From Sphingobacterium sp. CZ-2 (lineage in GTDB: Bacteria > Bacteroidota > Bacteroidia > Sphingobacteriales > Sphingobacteriaceae), in NCBI RefSeq assembly GCF_004526235.1, contig NZ_CP038159.1, positions 1,116,001 to 1,180,000 on the forward strand: 64,000 nucleotides of DNA, read 5' to 3'. The notes beneath the pieces are model-generated. The model saw nothing but the letters and a program-made list of their open reading frames with translations. It searched no databases and had not been told where the DNA came from. The stretch's first letter is position 1. The number at the start of each line of letters is the position of its first letter. Below, piece after piece: positions 33,131 to 41,644 of this stretch. The position numbers were made by a program, and so were the translations under genes.

Positions 33131-33801
33131 AAAAACAACTCATAATCCTGTTTTTTATCTGTCTTTCAACGTTGACTTTCGGACAAAGCTATGTGACCAT
33201 TATCTATGATGCCAAGCATCTTGCCATCGTAAACGAGAACGGTGCGATCAGATTGGCTTCTGAACAGACCCATAACAATATGCTGGGTAATATCCGAGGA
33301 CGGATCGACGACATCAATGTTAACCTTTCTTCCGTGGTGCTGGTCCAAAACATGATTCACCGATCATTGACCGAAGTGGATCGGGCTTTGAAGTCCGGCC
33401 GCTCTGCGCTCCATATTTCAAGGCTCGTTCAGGACATTGCCACGCACAGCACAAAAATGCTGGAAACCGCCAAAGGAGAACCGTGGTTGTTGCTCTTTGC
33501 CGAAGATGTTGCCCGACAGCTCAAAGACAGGGGAATAAACCTTGCTGCCGAAGTCTCCGATTTTGTTCTCCAAGAGGGAAAAAACGTATTGATGGACTAC
33601 GAAAAAAGAGATCACCTCATGCGGAAAATCATTTTGGAACTAAAAGTTATACGGGCATTGGTATTCAGTATGGAAAGATCAATGTATTGGGCAAAAATCA
33701 ACGGTGTACTGAAAACGGCAAACCCTTACCGCAATTTCATCAACATGGACAAACGCAAAGCGGACGAGATCATACGAAACTATTATCTACTAAAGGACTG
33801 A
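33127..33801 (+). CDS. periplasmic transfer protein, third of three tandem paralogues
   Basis: 224 residues with a signal peptide ending TFGQ. It is closest to the first copy: GRIDDINVNLSSVVLVQNMIHRSLTEVDRAL, LLFAEDVARQLKDRGINLAAEVSDFVLQEGKN and RSMYWAKINGVLKTANPYRNFINMDKRKADEIIRNYYLLKD. The copies differ over the rest of their lengths, which speaks for old duplications. Function inferred as for the first copy. Confidence 0.6.
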   Translation: MKKQLIILFFICLSTLTFGQSYVTIIYDAKHLAIVNENGAIRLASEQTHNNMLGNIRGRIDDINVNLSSVVLVQNMIHRSLTEVDRALKSGRSALHISRLVQDIATHSTKMLETAKGEPWLLLFAEDVARQLKDRGINLAAEVSDFVLQEGKNVLMDYEKRDHLMRKIILELKVIRALVFSMERSMYWAKINGVLKTANPYRNFINMDKRKADEIIRNYYLLKD

Positions 33802-33803
33802 AC

Positions 33804-34592
33804 ATGAAAAAAATATTTATCACCGGCTTACTGCTGTACCTGTTTTCCATCACCGGAACGATGGCACAGAATGTGAAGCGACAGACCGACAAACATATCG
33901 TGCATCAACAGGAGCGCATGGTTCATAAGCAATGGGATCGAAAGAAGTTTACACCGACAAGTGGTTTTCTTGGCCTAAACTATCAATATTGGCTCACCTG
34001 GGCGTGGCATCCCAATTACCCCAAGACCGACCACCGTCCGTTGAGCGGTACAGGTCCGCAAACCCTGCGCATGGGTATGGTAATGGCCATGCAACAGACA
34101 GACGAAGCGTATAAAAAACATGCGGATACCATCCGAAACGTAGCGGTGACCGAAGCCCTCAATTATTCCGGTATGGTCACGGATGCAGACCCTTTATGGC
34201 TTCTTTATTACCGCAGGGAATTTGGAAATCTGATCGATGATACGGACACCGATCCGCTCGCCGGACTTTCACCGGACGTCGGTGATTATTTGAGGAACAA
34301 AGGTTTATTGGAATGGTACAACGAAGAACGTGCAGAATTGAAAGAACGGTTGGAAGCGACCCGAACGACCACGCTTGACCGTGGTAGCCGCATCATGGTT
34401 TATCATCGTTTACTTGCGGAACACCGGAAACTACTGTCCGCATGGGAAGCAAAAAAGAACTATGCCAACAAATTCCTTTTATTGAGCAAAAGCCGTGACC
34501 GTCTGCAAAGTGAGAACCCCGATCTGCCGGAGTTTGCAACGGATCGTTCCGATGTACAGATTGCAGAGGACATCCTAAAAAGAACCAAATAA
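33804..34592 (+). CDS. exported transfer-operon protein of unknown function
   Basis: 262 residues from the ATG at 33,804; the longer frame upstream overlaps the third paralogue. The signal peptide ends GTMAQ. The mature part (LNYQYWLTWAWHPNYPKTDHRPLSGTGPQTLRMGMVMAMQQTDE) and a charged helical C-terminus (EWYNEERAELKERLEATR) place it between the VirB5-like genes and TraJ. It is probably a periplasmic component of the channel. I do not recognise its family. Confidence 0.6.
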   Translation: MKKIFITGLLLYLFSITGTMAQNVKRQTDKHIVHQQERMVHKQWDRKKFTPTSGFLGLNYQYWLTWAWHPNYPKTDHRPLSGTGPQTLRMGMVMAMQQTDEAYKKHADTIRNVAVTEALNYSGMVTDADPLWLLYYRREFGNLIDDTDTDPLAGLSPDVGDYLRNKGLLEWYNEERAELKERLEATRTTTLDRGSRIMVYHRLLAEHRKLLSAWEAKKNYANKFLLLSKSRDRLQSENPDLPEFATDRSDVQIAEDILKRTK

Positions 34593-34611
34593 CGAAAAAG
34601 AAAATCACGAT

Positions 34612-35754
34612 ATGGACTTTATAAACATGACGGGGCTAATGCCCCGTTTTTTATTGCAGGGAAATCCTGTAAATGTGCCGGACTCTTTTAAAGACACGTT
34701 CAACTTTTTGCAAGGGAACGGTGTCTATGAGGAGGGTGTAATGCACTTTCTCAAAGGCATGAAAAACACGATATGGACACACTTCGACACGTTCATAACC
34801 GATGCACAGGCCCTTGCTGCCATTTTCATGCTCATATTCTTTGCCATCAAATCCTACGAAATGATGGCGGGCGACAAGAAAATGGAAATCATGCCGTTAT
34901 TGCGCCCGTTCGGGCTGGTGATGGTCATCATCTGGTGGGGAACATTTACCCGCGTACTTGCGTATCCGACGGACATTGTGGCCGCCAAGACAGAAAGCCT
35001 GTTTGACAGCGGACAGATCGAAGTAAACAACCTGCGCCTACAACGGGCAAAACTCATGGTCGATGTTGCCGATCAGCTGACCACGATACAGGCCGAGACC
35101 GAGGTTGCCGAAAAAGAAGCGGATACGTGGTACGGACAGGCTTGGGATGCGGTCACTTCAACCGTAAAGGAGGGGTTTTCGACCGTATGGAATACGGTTA
35201 CCCAGATCAGGAACAGGATGCAGGTAGGTTTTCAGCTACTGATGACCTATACATTGGAAACGTTGGCGGTTTGGATACTGCGTATTTGCGTTTACATTAT
35301 ATTCATTATCCAGATCATCTATTCGACCGTCCTAATCATATTGGGCCCCTTTTCCGTCGCCGTAAGTATCCTGCCCGCCTTTAGGGATTCCTTTGGTACA
35401 TGGATAGCCCGGTTTATCAGCGTAAACCTGTATTCGGGGATTGCCTACCTCGTCATGCACATAGCGAGCCTGTTTCAACAATATGCGATGGAAGCCGAGA
35501 TTACCCGGTATCAACAGCTCCTTGACAGCACGGGCGACACGATGGAGAAAATGGGCTGGTTTGCGGGCAACGGACTTTTAAGTTTTGGCATCGTCATCGT
35601 GACGTTTCTGATCGGAGGATTGACCATGCTCACCGTGCCGAGTATCAGCACATGGATCGTATCGACAAGTGGCATCACTTCGGCCGCAAGCACAATGGGG
35701 CGTGGAGCATCCAATATGGGCCGTGCCGCAAGAAAGATAATCGCCAAGTTCTAA
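34612..35754 (+). CDS. traJ: TraJ conjugation channel protein (VirB6-like)
   Basis: 380 residues. After an N-terminal amphipathic stretch there are several membrane helices (about 70-90, 95-115, 215-260, 275-300 and 330-350), and the motif LGPFSVAVSILPAFRDSFGTWIARFISVNLYSGIAYLVMHI, characteristic of CTn TraJ. VirB6-like proteins form the inner-membrane part of the T4SS channel. A terminator-like hairpin lies in its first 15 codons. Confidence 0.85.
   Translation: MDFINMTGLMPRFLLQGNPVNVPDSFKDTFNFLQGNGVYEEGVMHFLKGMKNTIWTHFDTFITDAQALAAIFMLIFFAIKSYEMMAGDKKMEIMPLLRPFGLVMVIIWWGTFTRVLAYPTDIVAAKTESLFDSGQIEVNNLRLQRAKLMVDVADQLTTIQAETEVAEKEADTWYGQAWDAVTSTVKEGFSTVWNTVTQIRNRMQVGFQLLMTYTLETLAVWILRICVYIIFIIQIIYSTVLIILGPFSVAVSILPAFRDSFGTWIARFISVNLYSGIAYLVMHIASLFQQYAMEAEITRYQQLLDSTGDTMEKMGWFAGNGLLSFGIVIVTFLIGGLTMLTVPSISTWIVSTSGITSAASTMGRGASNMGRAARKIIAKF
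34630..34652 (+). terminator. rho-independent-terminator-like hairpin inside the start of traJ
   Basis: ACGGGGC (34,630-34,636) pairs perfectly with GCCCCGT (34,641-34,647) around TAAT, and is followed by six T (34,647-34,652). It has all the marks of an intrinsic terminator although it lies inside coding sequence, about 20 bases after the traJ ATG. It may reduce transcription of traJ and later genes relative to earlier ones, released when ribosomes follow closely. Confidence 0.6.
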
Positions 35755-35775
35755 CCCCTCTAAACACGTAATGCT

Positions 35776-36396
35776 ATGATAATAAAAAATATTGAAGCCA
35801 AGATCAGGCTTGCCACCGTTATTGCCGGGGCAAGTCTGATTGCCGCCGTGCTCATGGTGATGACAGTATCTTTTTTTGCCTACAAACAGGTAGGTAATGC
35901 ACGTAAATCCGTGTATATACTTGACGCTAACAACGTTCCCATGTCCGCAAGTCAAACCGATGTTGAAGTAAACAGACCCATCGAGTACCGTACACATATC
36001 AGCCTTTTCCATTCACTATTTTTTACGCTCGCACCGGACGATAAATTCATCGAATACCAGATGCGAAAAGCCATGTACTTAATCGATGAATCCGGTGCAT
36101 TGCAGTACAACAACCTGCGGGAAAAGGGATTTTTCAATTCCATACTGTCATCCAGTTCCGTCCTCACCATCCAGACCGATTCCATCCATGTCGATCCGGT
36201 GAAAAAGTATTTCCGCTACTATGGTAAACAGACCATAGATCGGCGTAGCTCGACGGTGATACGCACATTGGTCACGGAGGGCTATTTGCGAGACCTTGAT
36301 GTGCGTACGGAGAACAATGGTCACGGTATATTGATAACCCGATGGAAAACGCTCGAAAACAAAGACATCAGCTATGTTCAAAAAAATAACTTCTAA
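35776..36396 (+). CDS. traK: TraK conjugation protein (VirB8-like)
   Basis: 206 residues. One N-terminal membrane helix (LATVIAGASLIAAVLMVMTVSFFAY) is followed by a periplasmic domain with RPIEYRTHISLFHSLFFTLAPDDKFIEYQMRKAMYLID, the TraK signature. It corresponds to VirB8, which bridges TraM and TraN to the inner membrane. It overlaps the next frame by 23 bases. Confidence 0.85.
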   Translation: MIIKNIEAKIRLATVIAGASLIAAVLMVMTVSFFAYKQVGNARKSVYILDANNVPMSASQTDVEVNRPIEYRTHISLFHSLFFTLAPDDKFIEYQMRKAMYLIDESGALQYNNLREKGFFNSILSSSSVLTIQTDSIHVDPVKKYFRYYGKQTIDRRSSTVIRTLVTEGYLRDLDVRTENNGHGILITRWKTLENKDISYVQKNNF

Positions 36397-36814
36397 CCGC
36401 CCGCCCGACACAACGGTGTGGACAGCATTTTACAGGGAGTTTGGCAAGTATATCGATGGAAGCATCGCACGTTCCAAACGGTTCCTTGAAGCCCGGCCAC
36501 GTACGGTATTTTTTGCAATGGTGGTAAGCATCCTCGTTTCCGTTGGATGCTTTCTTTTTCTCCCAAAAGAAATACCGCAAAAAGACACCGCACAGCTTTC
36601 CGTACAACAACCCTTAATGGACGGAATGGGCGGTATTGTCACGACCGTTTCAGCTCTAAAGGAACTGCTGGAAATCCGTACCATCCTCGACAGTCTGATG
36701 GAAAAAGAAAACTTGGACAGCTCCGACAGCCTGCTAATGGAAAGAGCCATCGACAGGATGCAAATCCTCGAAAAAAGATTGGCCGAAGCAAACAAACACC
36801 ACAATTCACCTTAA
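36374..36814 (+). CDS. traL: TraL-like small conjugation protein
   Basis: 146 residues with one helix (RTVFFAMVVSILVSVGCFLFL, about 43-63) and a charged helical C-terminus (ALKELLEIRTILDSLMEKENLDSSDSLLMERAIDRMQILEKRL). The position between TraK and TraM is that of TraL in Bacteroides CTns. Function in the T4SS is not defined. Confidence 0.65.
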   Translation: MFKKITSNRPPDTTVWTAFYREFGKYIDGSIARSKRFLEARPRTVFFAMVVSILVSVGCFLFLPKEIPQKDTAQLSVQQPLMDGMGGIVTTVSALKELLEIRTILDSLMEKENLDSSDSLLMERAIDRMQILEKRLAEANKHHNSP

Positions 36815-36826
36815 TACAATCCAAAT

Positions 36827-37987
36827 ATGAAGATTAATTTCAGACAACCGCGCTATGTGCTACCCCTCATAGTGTTGCCCTTTCTATGCCTGTTCTTCTA
36901 TGTCTATCGGACAGGTTTTGCAAAGGATGAAGCTCCCCAGCAAGAGGGCGATCCTTTGCAGGGACAGATTGCCGATGTATCGGAGGACGTCAAGAACCGT
37001 GCGCTATCCGACAAACTTGCCGCCTATCGTGAGCAGTACCGCCGTGGTGACGGCTATACGGCAATAGGCCAGTTACAGGAAGAAAGAGCCGAACAATTCC
37101 GTTTTGATGAACTGTACAACGAAGAAGAAAAGCGAAGACTTGATTCCATCGAGCGGGCGCTCAAAAACGGGCGACCTGTTTCCACTAATGGAGATTCGGG
37201 AAACGACGACGGAGACAGGGCCTTGCAACAGGCCCTTTCGTCATTACAGCGAAAACCCGAACCAATCAGAGAGACGCCGGATAAAACTGATCCGATGGAA
37301 CTTTTCCGTAGGCAGATGGCTTATGCGGACAGTATGGCAAGAGCGAACGACCCCGAGCAGCAGGCTGCCCGCAAGGAACGTGAACGCATGGAAGAGGCAA
37401 AAAGAGAAATCGAAAATCAGCCCCGCTTGTCTGTTTCCAAATACGGTACAGATCAAGGAACGTTCAACACCATTCGCGCCGAAAGCGACAACACTTTCAT
37501 ACAAGCCATCGTTGACGAAAATATAACAGGTTATGCCGATTCCCGCTTGCGAATACGGTTAATGGATGACCTATTGGTCGGCCCGCACGTGGTCAGGAAA
37601 GGCACACACGTCTTTGCAAAAATTTCGGGTTTTTCGGGACAACGGGTGCTGCTTACGATTACTTCCATTATGCAGGGGAACAATATATTGCCCGTCCAAC
37701 TGGAAGTCTATGACAATGACGGCTCACCCGGACTGTACGTGCCCGCTTCGGCATTTAGGGAGTTTAGCCGGGAGCTCGGCGGTAACACCACACAGGGAAT
37801 TACCCTGCAACAACAGGCCGAGAACAACAGCCAATTGGTCATGAGTGCCATCCAGCGGATGTTCCAATCCACAACGACAGCCGTGTCAAAGCATATTCGG
37901 AAGAACAGGGCCAAACTGAAATACAATACGATGGTGTACCTCATCGATCCGCAGGCACTCCGCCAAAGCCAACAGAATTACAAATAG
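36827..37987 (+). CDS. traM: TraM conjugation protein (VirB10-like)
   Basis: 386 residues with one inner-membrane helix (YVLPLIVLPFLCLFFYVYRTGF, residues 9-30) and a long charged, probably coiled linker to about residue 210. The beta-rich C-terminal domain contains FIQAIVDENITGYADSRLRIRLMDDLLVG and KGTHVFAKISGFSGQRVLLTITSI, typical of CTn TraM and similar to VirB10. It should span the periplasm and transmit energy to the outer-membrane pore. Confidence 0.88.
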   Translation: MKINFRQPRYVLPLIVLPFLCLFFYVYRTGFAKDEAPQQEGDPLQGQIADVSEDVKNRALSDKLAAYREQYRRGDGYTAIGQLQEERAEQFRFDELYNEEEKRRLDSIERALKNGRPVSTNGDSGNDDGDRALQQALSSLQRKPEPIRETPDKTDPMELFRRQMAYADSMARANDPEQQAARKERERMEEAKREIENQPRLSVSKYGTDQGTFNTIRAESDNTFIQAIVDENITGYADSRLRIRLMDDLLVGPHVVRKGTHVFAKISGFSGQRVLLTITSIMQGNNILPVQLEVYDNDGSPGLYVPASAFREFSRELGGNTTQGITLQQQAENNSQLVMSAIQRMFQSTTTAVSKHIRKNRAKLKYNTMVYLIDPQALRQSQQNYK

Positions 37988-38009
37988 TAAAACCATTTAA
38001 GATTTCACC

Positions 38010-38858
38010 ATGAAAAAGAAACATCATTTTCTAATCCTTTTCCTTTTGTGCTGTATCGGATATTCCGCCCATAGTCAACAAGCTACGGAAACCCGGTTGG
38101 GAATACTTCCCGAATTAAGCCTGCACCGTGGCCATACGGTGCATATCCTTTCACCCGAACCTATCCAATACGTTGACATCGCTTCGCATCATGTATCGGG
38201 CGACCTACCCCTTGAAAATGTACTACGTATCAAATTGCACGAGGATACCACACAAACCGAATACCTCGATTACGAGCTTGGAACAGTTACCATTGTCGGC
38301 GATAAATTCGTGGCACAATACCGTCTGACGGCCCCATTGTGGATGAACGATACGAGTATTCCGGCGATGTTGGAAATCAAACCGGAGCACACCCGTCCTT
38401 TGGAAATTTCGGAGATCGGGTTGAGCCGTAGCCAGATGAAAAACCTTGCACTTGGTCTGCTTACAAAAAACGTCCATAAGCCTGTACGGAGTACGAGGGA
38501 TTACGGTGTAGGTATTGCGCTTAACAGCATTAGTACATTGGGCGATTATATCTTTCTTGACGTATCGTTTACCAATACATCAAACCTTTCTTACAATGTA
38601 GACGAACTCCGGTTTTTCATTGAAGATAAGAAGATCACCAAAGCAACCAACGTGCAGACCGTTGAAATCAAACCCCTATGGCAATACCAGCCCCTTGCCG
38701 AATTTAAGAAAAGACACCGTAACGTGTTCGTGCTGAAAAAGGCAACTTTTCCCGGAAGTAAGGTACTTCGGGTAACACTTACCGAAAAACAGATTTCAGG
38801 CCGTACAATAAACCTAAAGATAAAGTACGGAGATATATTGAAAGCCGACACCTTTTAG
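38010..38858 (+). CDS. traN: TraN conjugation protein (VirB9-like, DUF4138)
   Basis: 282 residues with a signal peptide ending AHSQQ. The beta-rich sequence contains HILSPEPIQYVDIASHHVSGDLPLENVLRIK and YGVGIALNSISTLGDYIFLDVSFTNTSNLSYNVDELRFFIEDKK, the TraN/DUF4138 signature. It forms the outer-membrane-proximal ring with TraM. A hairpin overlaps its stop codon. Confidence 0.88.
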   Translation: MKKKHHFLILFLLCCIGYSAHSQQATETRLGILPELSLHRGHTVHILSPEPIQYVDIASHHVSGDLPLENVLRIKLHEDTTQTEYLDYELGTVTIVGDKFVAQYRLTAPLWMNDTSIPAMLEIKPEHTRPLEISEIGLSRSQMKNLALGLLTKNVHKPVRSTRDYGVGIALNSISTLGDYIFLDVSFTNTSNLSYNVDELRFFIEDKKITKATNVQTVEIKPLWQYQPLAEFKKRHRNVFVLKKATFPGSKVLRVTLTEKQISGRTINLKIKYGDILKADTF

Positions 38859-38867
38859 GTCGGCTTT
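38841..38867 (+). terminator. hairpin overlapping the traN stop, weak terminator
   Basis: AAAGCCGAC (38,841-38,849) pairs perfectly with GTCGGCTTT (38,859-38,867). The following T run is short, so termination is probably partial. It marks the end of the tra operon before the coupling-protein gene. Confidence 0.6.
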
Positions 38868-38892
38868 ATCTAACCTCTAATAACAGATACTT

Positions 38893-40929
38893 ATGGAAGA
38901 AACCAAAGAGCAACAGGGGCTTTACCGTTCCCTGCAATTTGGCATATACCTGTCCGTTGTCCTTGAAGTCTTTTTGTTTTTCTATGTAGACAGGTTTTTC
39001 TTGACGGGAACAGCCCCTAACAGTTTGCTACTGTTTGTGGAAAGACTTTCGAGAGTGCCATTTTATGACGAATTGATAAACAGCAAGCTGTTTACACTTG
39101 TGCTAATCTGTCTGGTCTCCGTCGGAACGTTAAGCCGAAAGAAAAAAGACCTCAATCCCAAGACCCAGATCGTATATCCTTTGGCATTGGGGATGCTTAT
39201 CCTTTTTTCGGGCTTGTGGTTGCAAGGGCGTGAAGCCGTACCTATATGGGGACAAGTTAATTGGTATGACCTTGCCTATATCACGAGTGCTTTTGCCGGA
39301 GCCATTTTGGTACACGTTGCAATGGACAATGTGTCTAAGATTATCAGCTCCAACCTGGGTAAGGATCGCTGGAACGTCGAAGAAGAATCATTTATGCAAC
39401 CAACCAAACCTGTGATAAATCCTTACTCGATAAACATCCCGACACTGTTCTATTATAAAGGGAAAGTCCGCAAAGGTTTTCTATCCATCGAAAACATTTT
39501 TAGGGGCCTAATTCTGTGCGGAGTTCCGGGAAGTGGAAAATCGTTTGGGGTCATTGCGCCAATCATCCGGCAAATGCTGGCCAATTCTTTCACGTTAGCA
39601 CTTTATGATCTGAAATACCCCGATCTTGGCAAGATAGCCTATTACCATTATCTGCTTGCCAAGCAGAACGGTCGTTGCAGGGATTACCGTTTCCATGTTA
39701 TCAATCTCAACGACCCCGCAAAGAGCAGACGGGTAAACCCATTGAAAAGGGCTTATCTCAACACCCTTGCCGATGCTTCGGAAACGGCCGAAGCACTTGT
39801 TGAAGCCTTGAAAAAGGGAGACAAAAGCGGTGGTAGTGACCAATTTTTTACGCAGTCCGCCATCAATTTCCTTGCCGCCTGCATCTTCTTTTTCAGTAGG
39901 TACAAAGATGGCCGTTATTCCAGCCTGCCCCATGTGCTTGCCTTTCTTAATCTGTCGTATGAACAGATTTTTACGGTGCTGTTCAGCAACGGAGAGCTTA
40001 GTTCCCTTTTATCGCCATTCATGTCCGCCTACAAAGCAAAGGCATTTGACCAACTTGAAGGACAAGTCGGAACGCTCAAAATCTTTATCAGCCGAATGGC
40101 CACCAAAGAAACGTTTTGGGTTTTCGGTGCGGATGATTTTGAGCTTCAAGTCAGTAACCCCAAGCACCCCGGTGTTTTGGTGCTCGCCAATGACCCCCGT
40201 ACCCAGAGCATTAACTCCGCTTGCCTGTCAGTGGTACTTAATCGGGTTACGAAACTTATCAATACGAAAGGCAATTTACCTATCGGTTTAGTGGTGGATG
40301 AGGCCCCCAGCCTGTATATTCACCGTGTAGACCTACTCGTGGCACAGAGCAGATCAAATTTTTCTGGGGTCGTTTTGGGGCTTCAGGAGTTGCCTATGTT
40401 ACGCCAACAATACGGCAAGGAAACAGCGGAGGTCATCACGTCCATCATGGGCAATGTACTGTCTGGTTCAGTCAGGAGCAAAGAAACTTTGGAGTGGTTG
40501 GAGCGTCTGTTTGGTAAAGTCAAACAGACGGGGGAAAGTCTAAGCATCGACCGTACGAGAACCTCGCTATCCTTGAATGAAAAACTCGAACCGCTGATTC
40601 CTGCCGGAAAGATAGCATCGCTAAAAGCTGGTGAAATTGTTGGCATCCTTGCCCGTGATACGGTAGACACCTATACGGGCAAATACCAGACTTCGGCGGT
40701 TAATTGTCGTGTCAATCTGGACATGGAAGCCATCAAAAAAGAAGAAGCGAATTATCGGGAACTACCAACCTATTATGACTTCAGTGATCGAAAAGAAGAA
40801 ATCCTATTGGACAATTTTTTCCGCATCAACAGAGAAGTTGAGGAAATAGTTGAACAGTTTATTCCTGCCCAAGACAATGTTCAAATTCCCGTACCAACCG
40901 AGACGACGGAATACAGCAAAAGAAAATAG
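38893..40929 (+). CDS. type IV coupling protein (VirD4/TraG family)
   Basis: 678 residues. Three or four N-terminal helices (about 17-35, 65-80, 95-112, 128-145) are followed by Walker A LILCGVPGSGKSFGVIAP near residue 210 and Walker B-like GLVVDEAPSLYIH. The motif FSGVVLGLQELPMLRQQYGKETAEVITSIMGNVLSGSV is typical of T4CPs in Bacteroidota, called MobC in CTnDOT. It brings the relaxase-DNA complex to the T4SS. In CTnDOT it lies beside mobAB, but here it follows traN. Confidence 0.9.
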   Translation: MEETKEQQGLYRSLQFGIYLSVVLEVFLFFYVDRFFLTGTAPNSLLLFVERLSRVPFYDELINSKLFTLVLICLVSVGTLSRKKKDLNPKTQIVYPLALGMLILFSGLWLQGREAVPIWGQVNWYDLAYITSAFAGAILVHVAMDNVSKIISSNLGKDRWNVEEESFMQPTKPVINPYSINIPTLFYYKGKVRKGFLSIENIFRGLILCGVPGSGKSFGVIAPIIRQMLANSFTLALYDLKYPDLGKIAYYHYLLAKQNGRCRDYRFHVINLNDPAKSRRVNPLKRAYLNTLADASETAEALVEALKKGDKSGGSDQFFTQSAINFLAACIFFFSRYKDGRYSSLPHVLAFLNLSYEQIFTVLFSNGELSSLLSPFMSAYKAKAFDQLEGQVGTLKIFISRMATKETFWVFGADDFELQVSNPKHPGVLVLANDPRTQSINSACLSVVLNRVTKLINTKGNLPIGLVVDEAPSLYIHRVDLLVAQSRSNFSGVVLGLQELPMLRQQYGKETAEVITSIMGNVLSGSVRSKETLEWLERLFGKVKQTGESLSIDRTRTSLSLNEKLEPLIPAGKIASLKAGEIVGILARDTVDTYTGKYQTSAVNCRVNLDMEAIKKEEANYRELPTYYDFSDRKEEILLDNFFRINREVEEIVEQFIPAQDNVQIPVPTETTEYSKRK

Positions 40930-40974
40930 TCAATCGACTTTTTAAGGGAGTTAACTCCTACAAATCACAACATC

Positions 40975-41484
40975 ATGAACAACACTCGACGTTCTGCATA
41001 TCTGCGGATTAGATTTTTTTTCGGTTGGTTGGTGCTTATTCCCTTTATGCTTTGTGGACAAGGCATAGATTACAGTCCTCCATTAGACAAGCTAAAGGTC
41101 ACATCGCCATTCGGATACCGTGTCCACCCGATCAGCGGTAAGGCTTCACACCACAGCGGTGTTGACTTTGCCGCCCGTTCCGATCCTGTATTTAATGTAC
41201 TTAATGGTTATGTCAAAGCAACAGGAAGACATAAAGCACTCGGCAAGTACATACGGATAGTACACGGTGAAGTAGAAACCATTTACGGACACCTTTCCCA
41301 TATACTCGTTTCATCGGGTGATACGGTAATAGCGGGGCAACCTATCGCTATAACCGGAAGCACGGGCAGGGTGACAGGAGAACACCTGCATTTTTCGGTG
41401 AAATTCAACGGTAAATTCCTTGACCCCTTGAAATTCCTACGCAGGTTAAGAGAACAATTAGACCAATCCTTAAACATGGAATAA
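40975..41484 (+). CDS. M23-family peptidoglycan endopeptidase
   Basis: 169 residues with an N-terminal hydrophobic segment (about 16-32). The LytM-type domain has HPISGKASHHSGVDFAA (H...D zinc ligands) and TGEHLHFSVKFNG (HLHF). It cuts peptide cross-links of the wall, so it probably opens a path for the T4SS, like the VirB1 or TraQ-type lysozymes of other systems. The last point is inference from place. Confidence 0.85.
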   Translation: MNNTRRSAYLRIRFFFGWLVLIPFMLCGQGIDYSPPLDKLKVTSPFGYRVHPISGKASHHSGVDFAARSDPVFNVLNGYVKATGRHKALGKYIRIVHGEVETIYGHLSHILVSSGDTVIAGQPIAITGSTGRVTGEHLHFSVKFNGKFLDPLKFLRRLREQLDQSLNME

Positions 41485-41485
41485 T

Positions 41486-41644
41486 ATGGACTATCATTTA
41501 AGATCACTGCAGCAAAAACTAAGTGTTCTGGCCAGTGGTGAAGACATTGGTCTGACCCCAGCGGAAGCCGCCATTTATGGCGTGGAATACGCAGACGAAT
41601 GGCCAGATGACGAATCCCCGGAGGTGGATGAAGATGAGCAGTAA
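41486..41644 (+). CDS. 52-residue acidic protein ahead of ArdC
   Basis: A short frame starts two bases after the M23 stop: MDYHLRSLQQKLSVLASGED, then GLTPAEAAIYGVEYADEWPD and an acidic end. It overlaps the ArdC start by eleven bases, so tight coupling supports it as a real gene. The strongly acidic tail is reminiscent of DNA-mimic or antirestriction proteins, but this is only a suggestion. Confidence 0.5.
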   Translation: MDYHLRSLQQKLSVLASGEDIGLTPAEAAIYGVEYADEWPDDESPEVDEDEQ

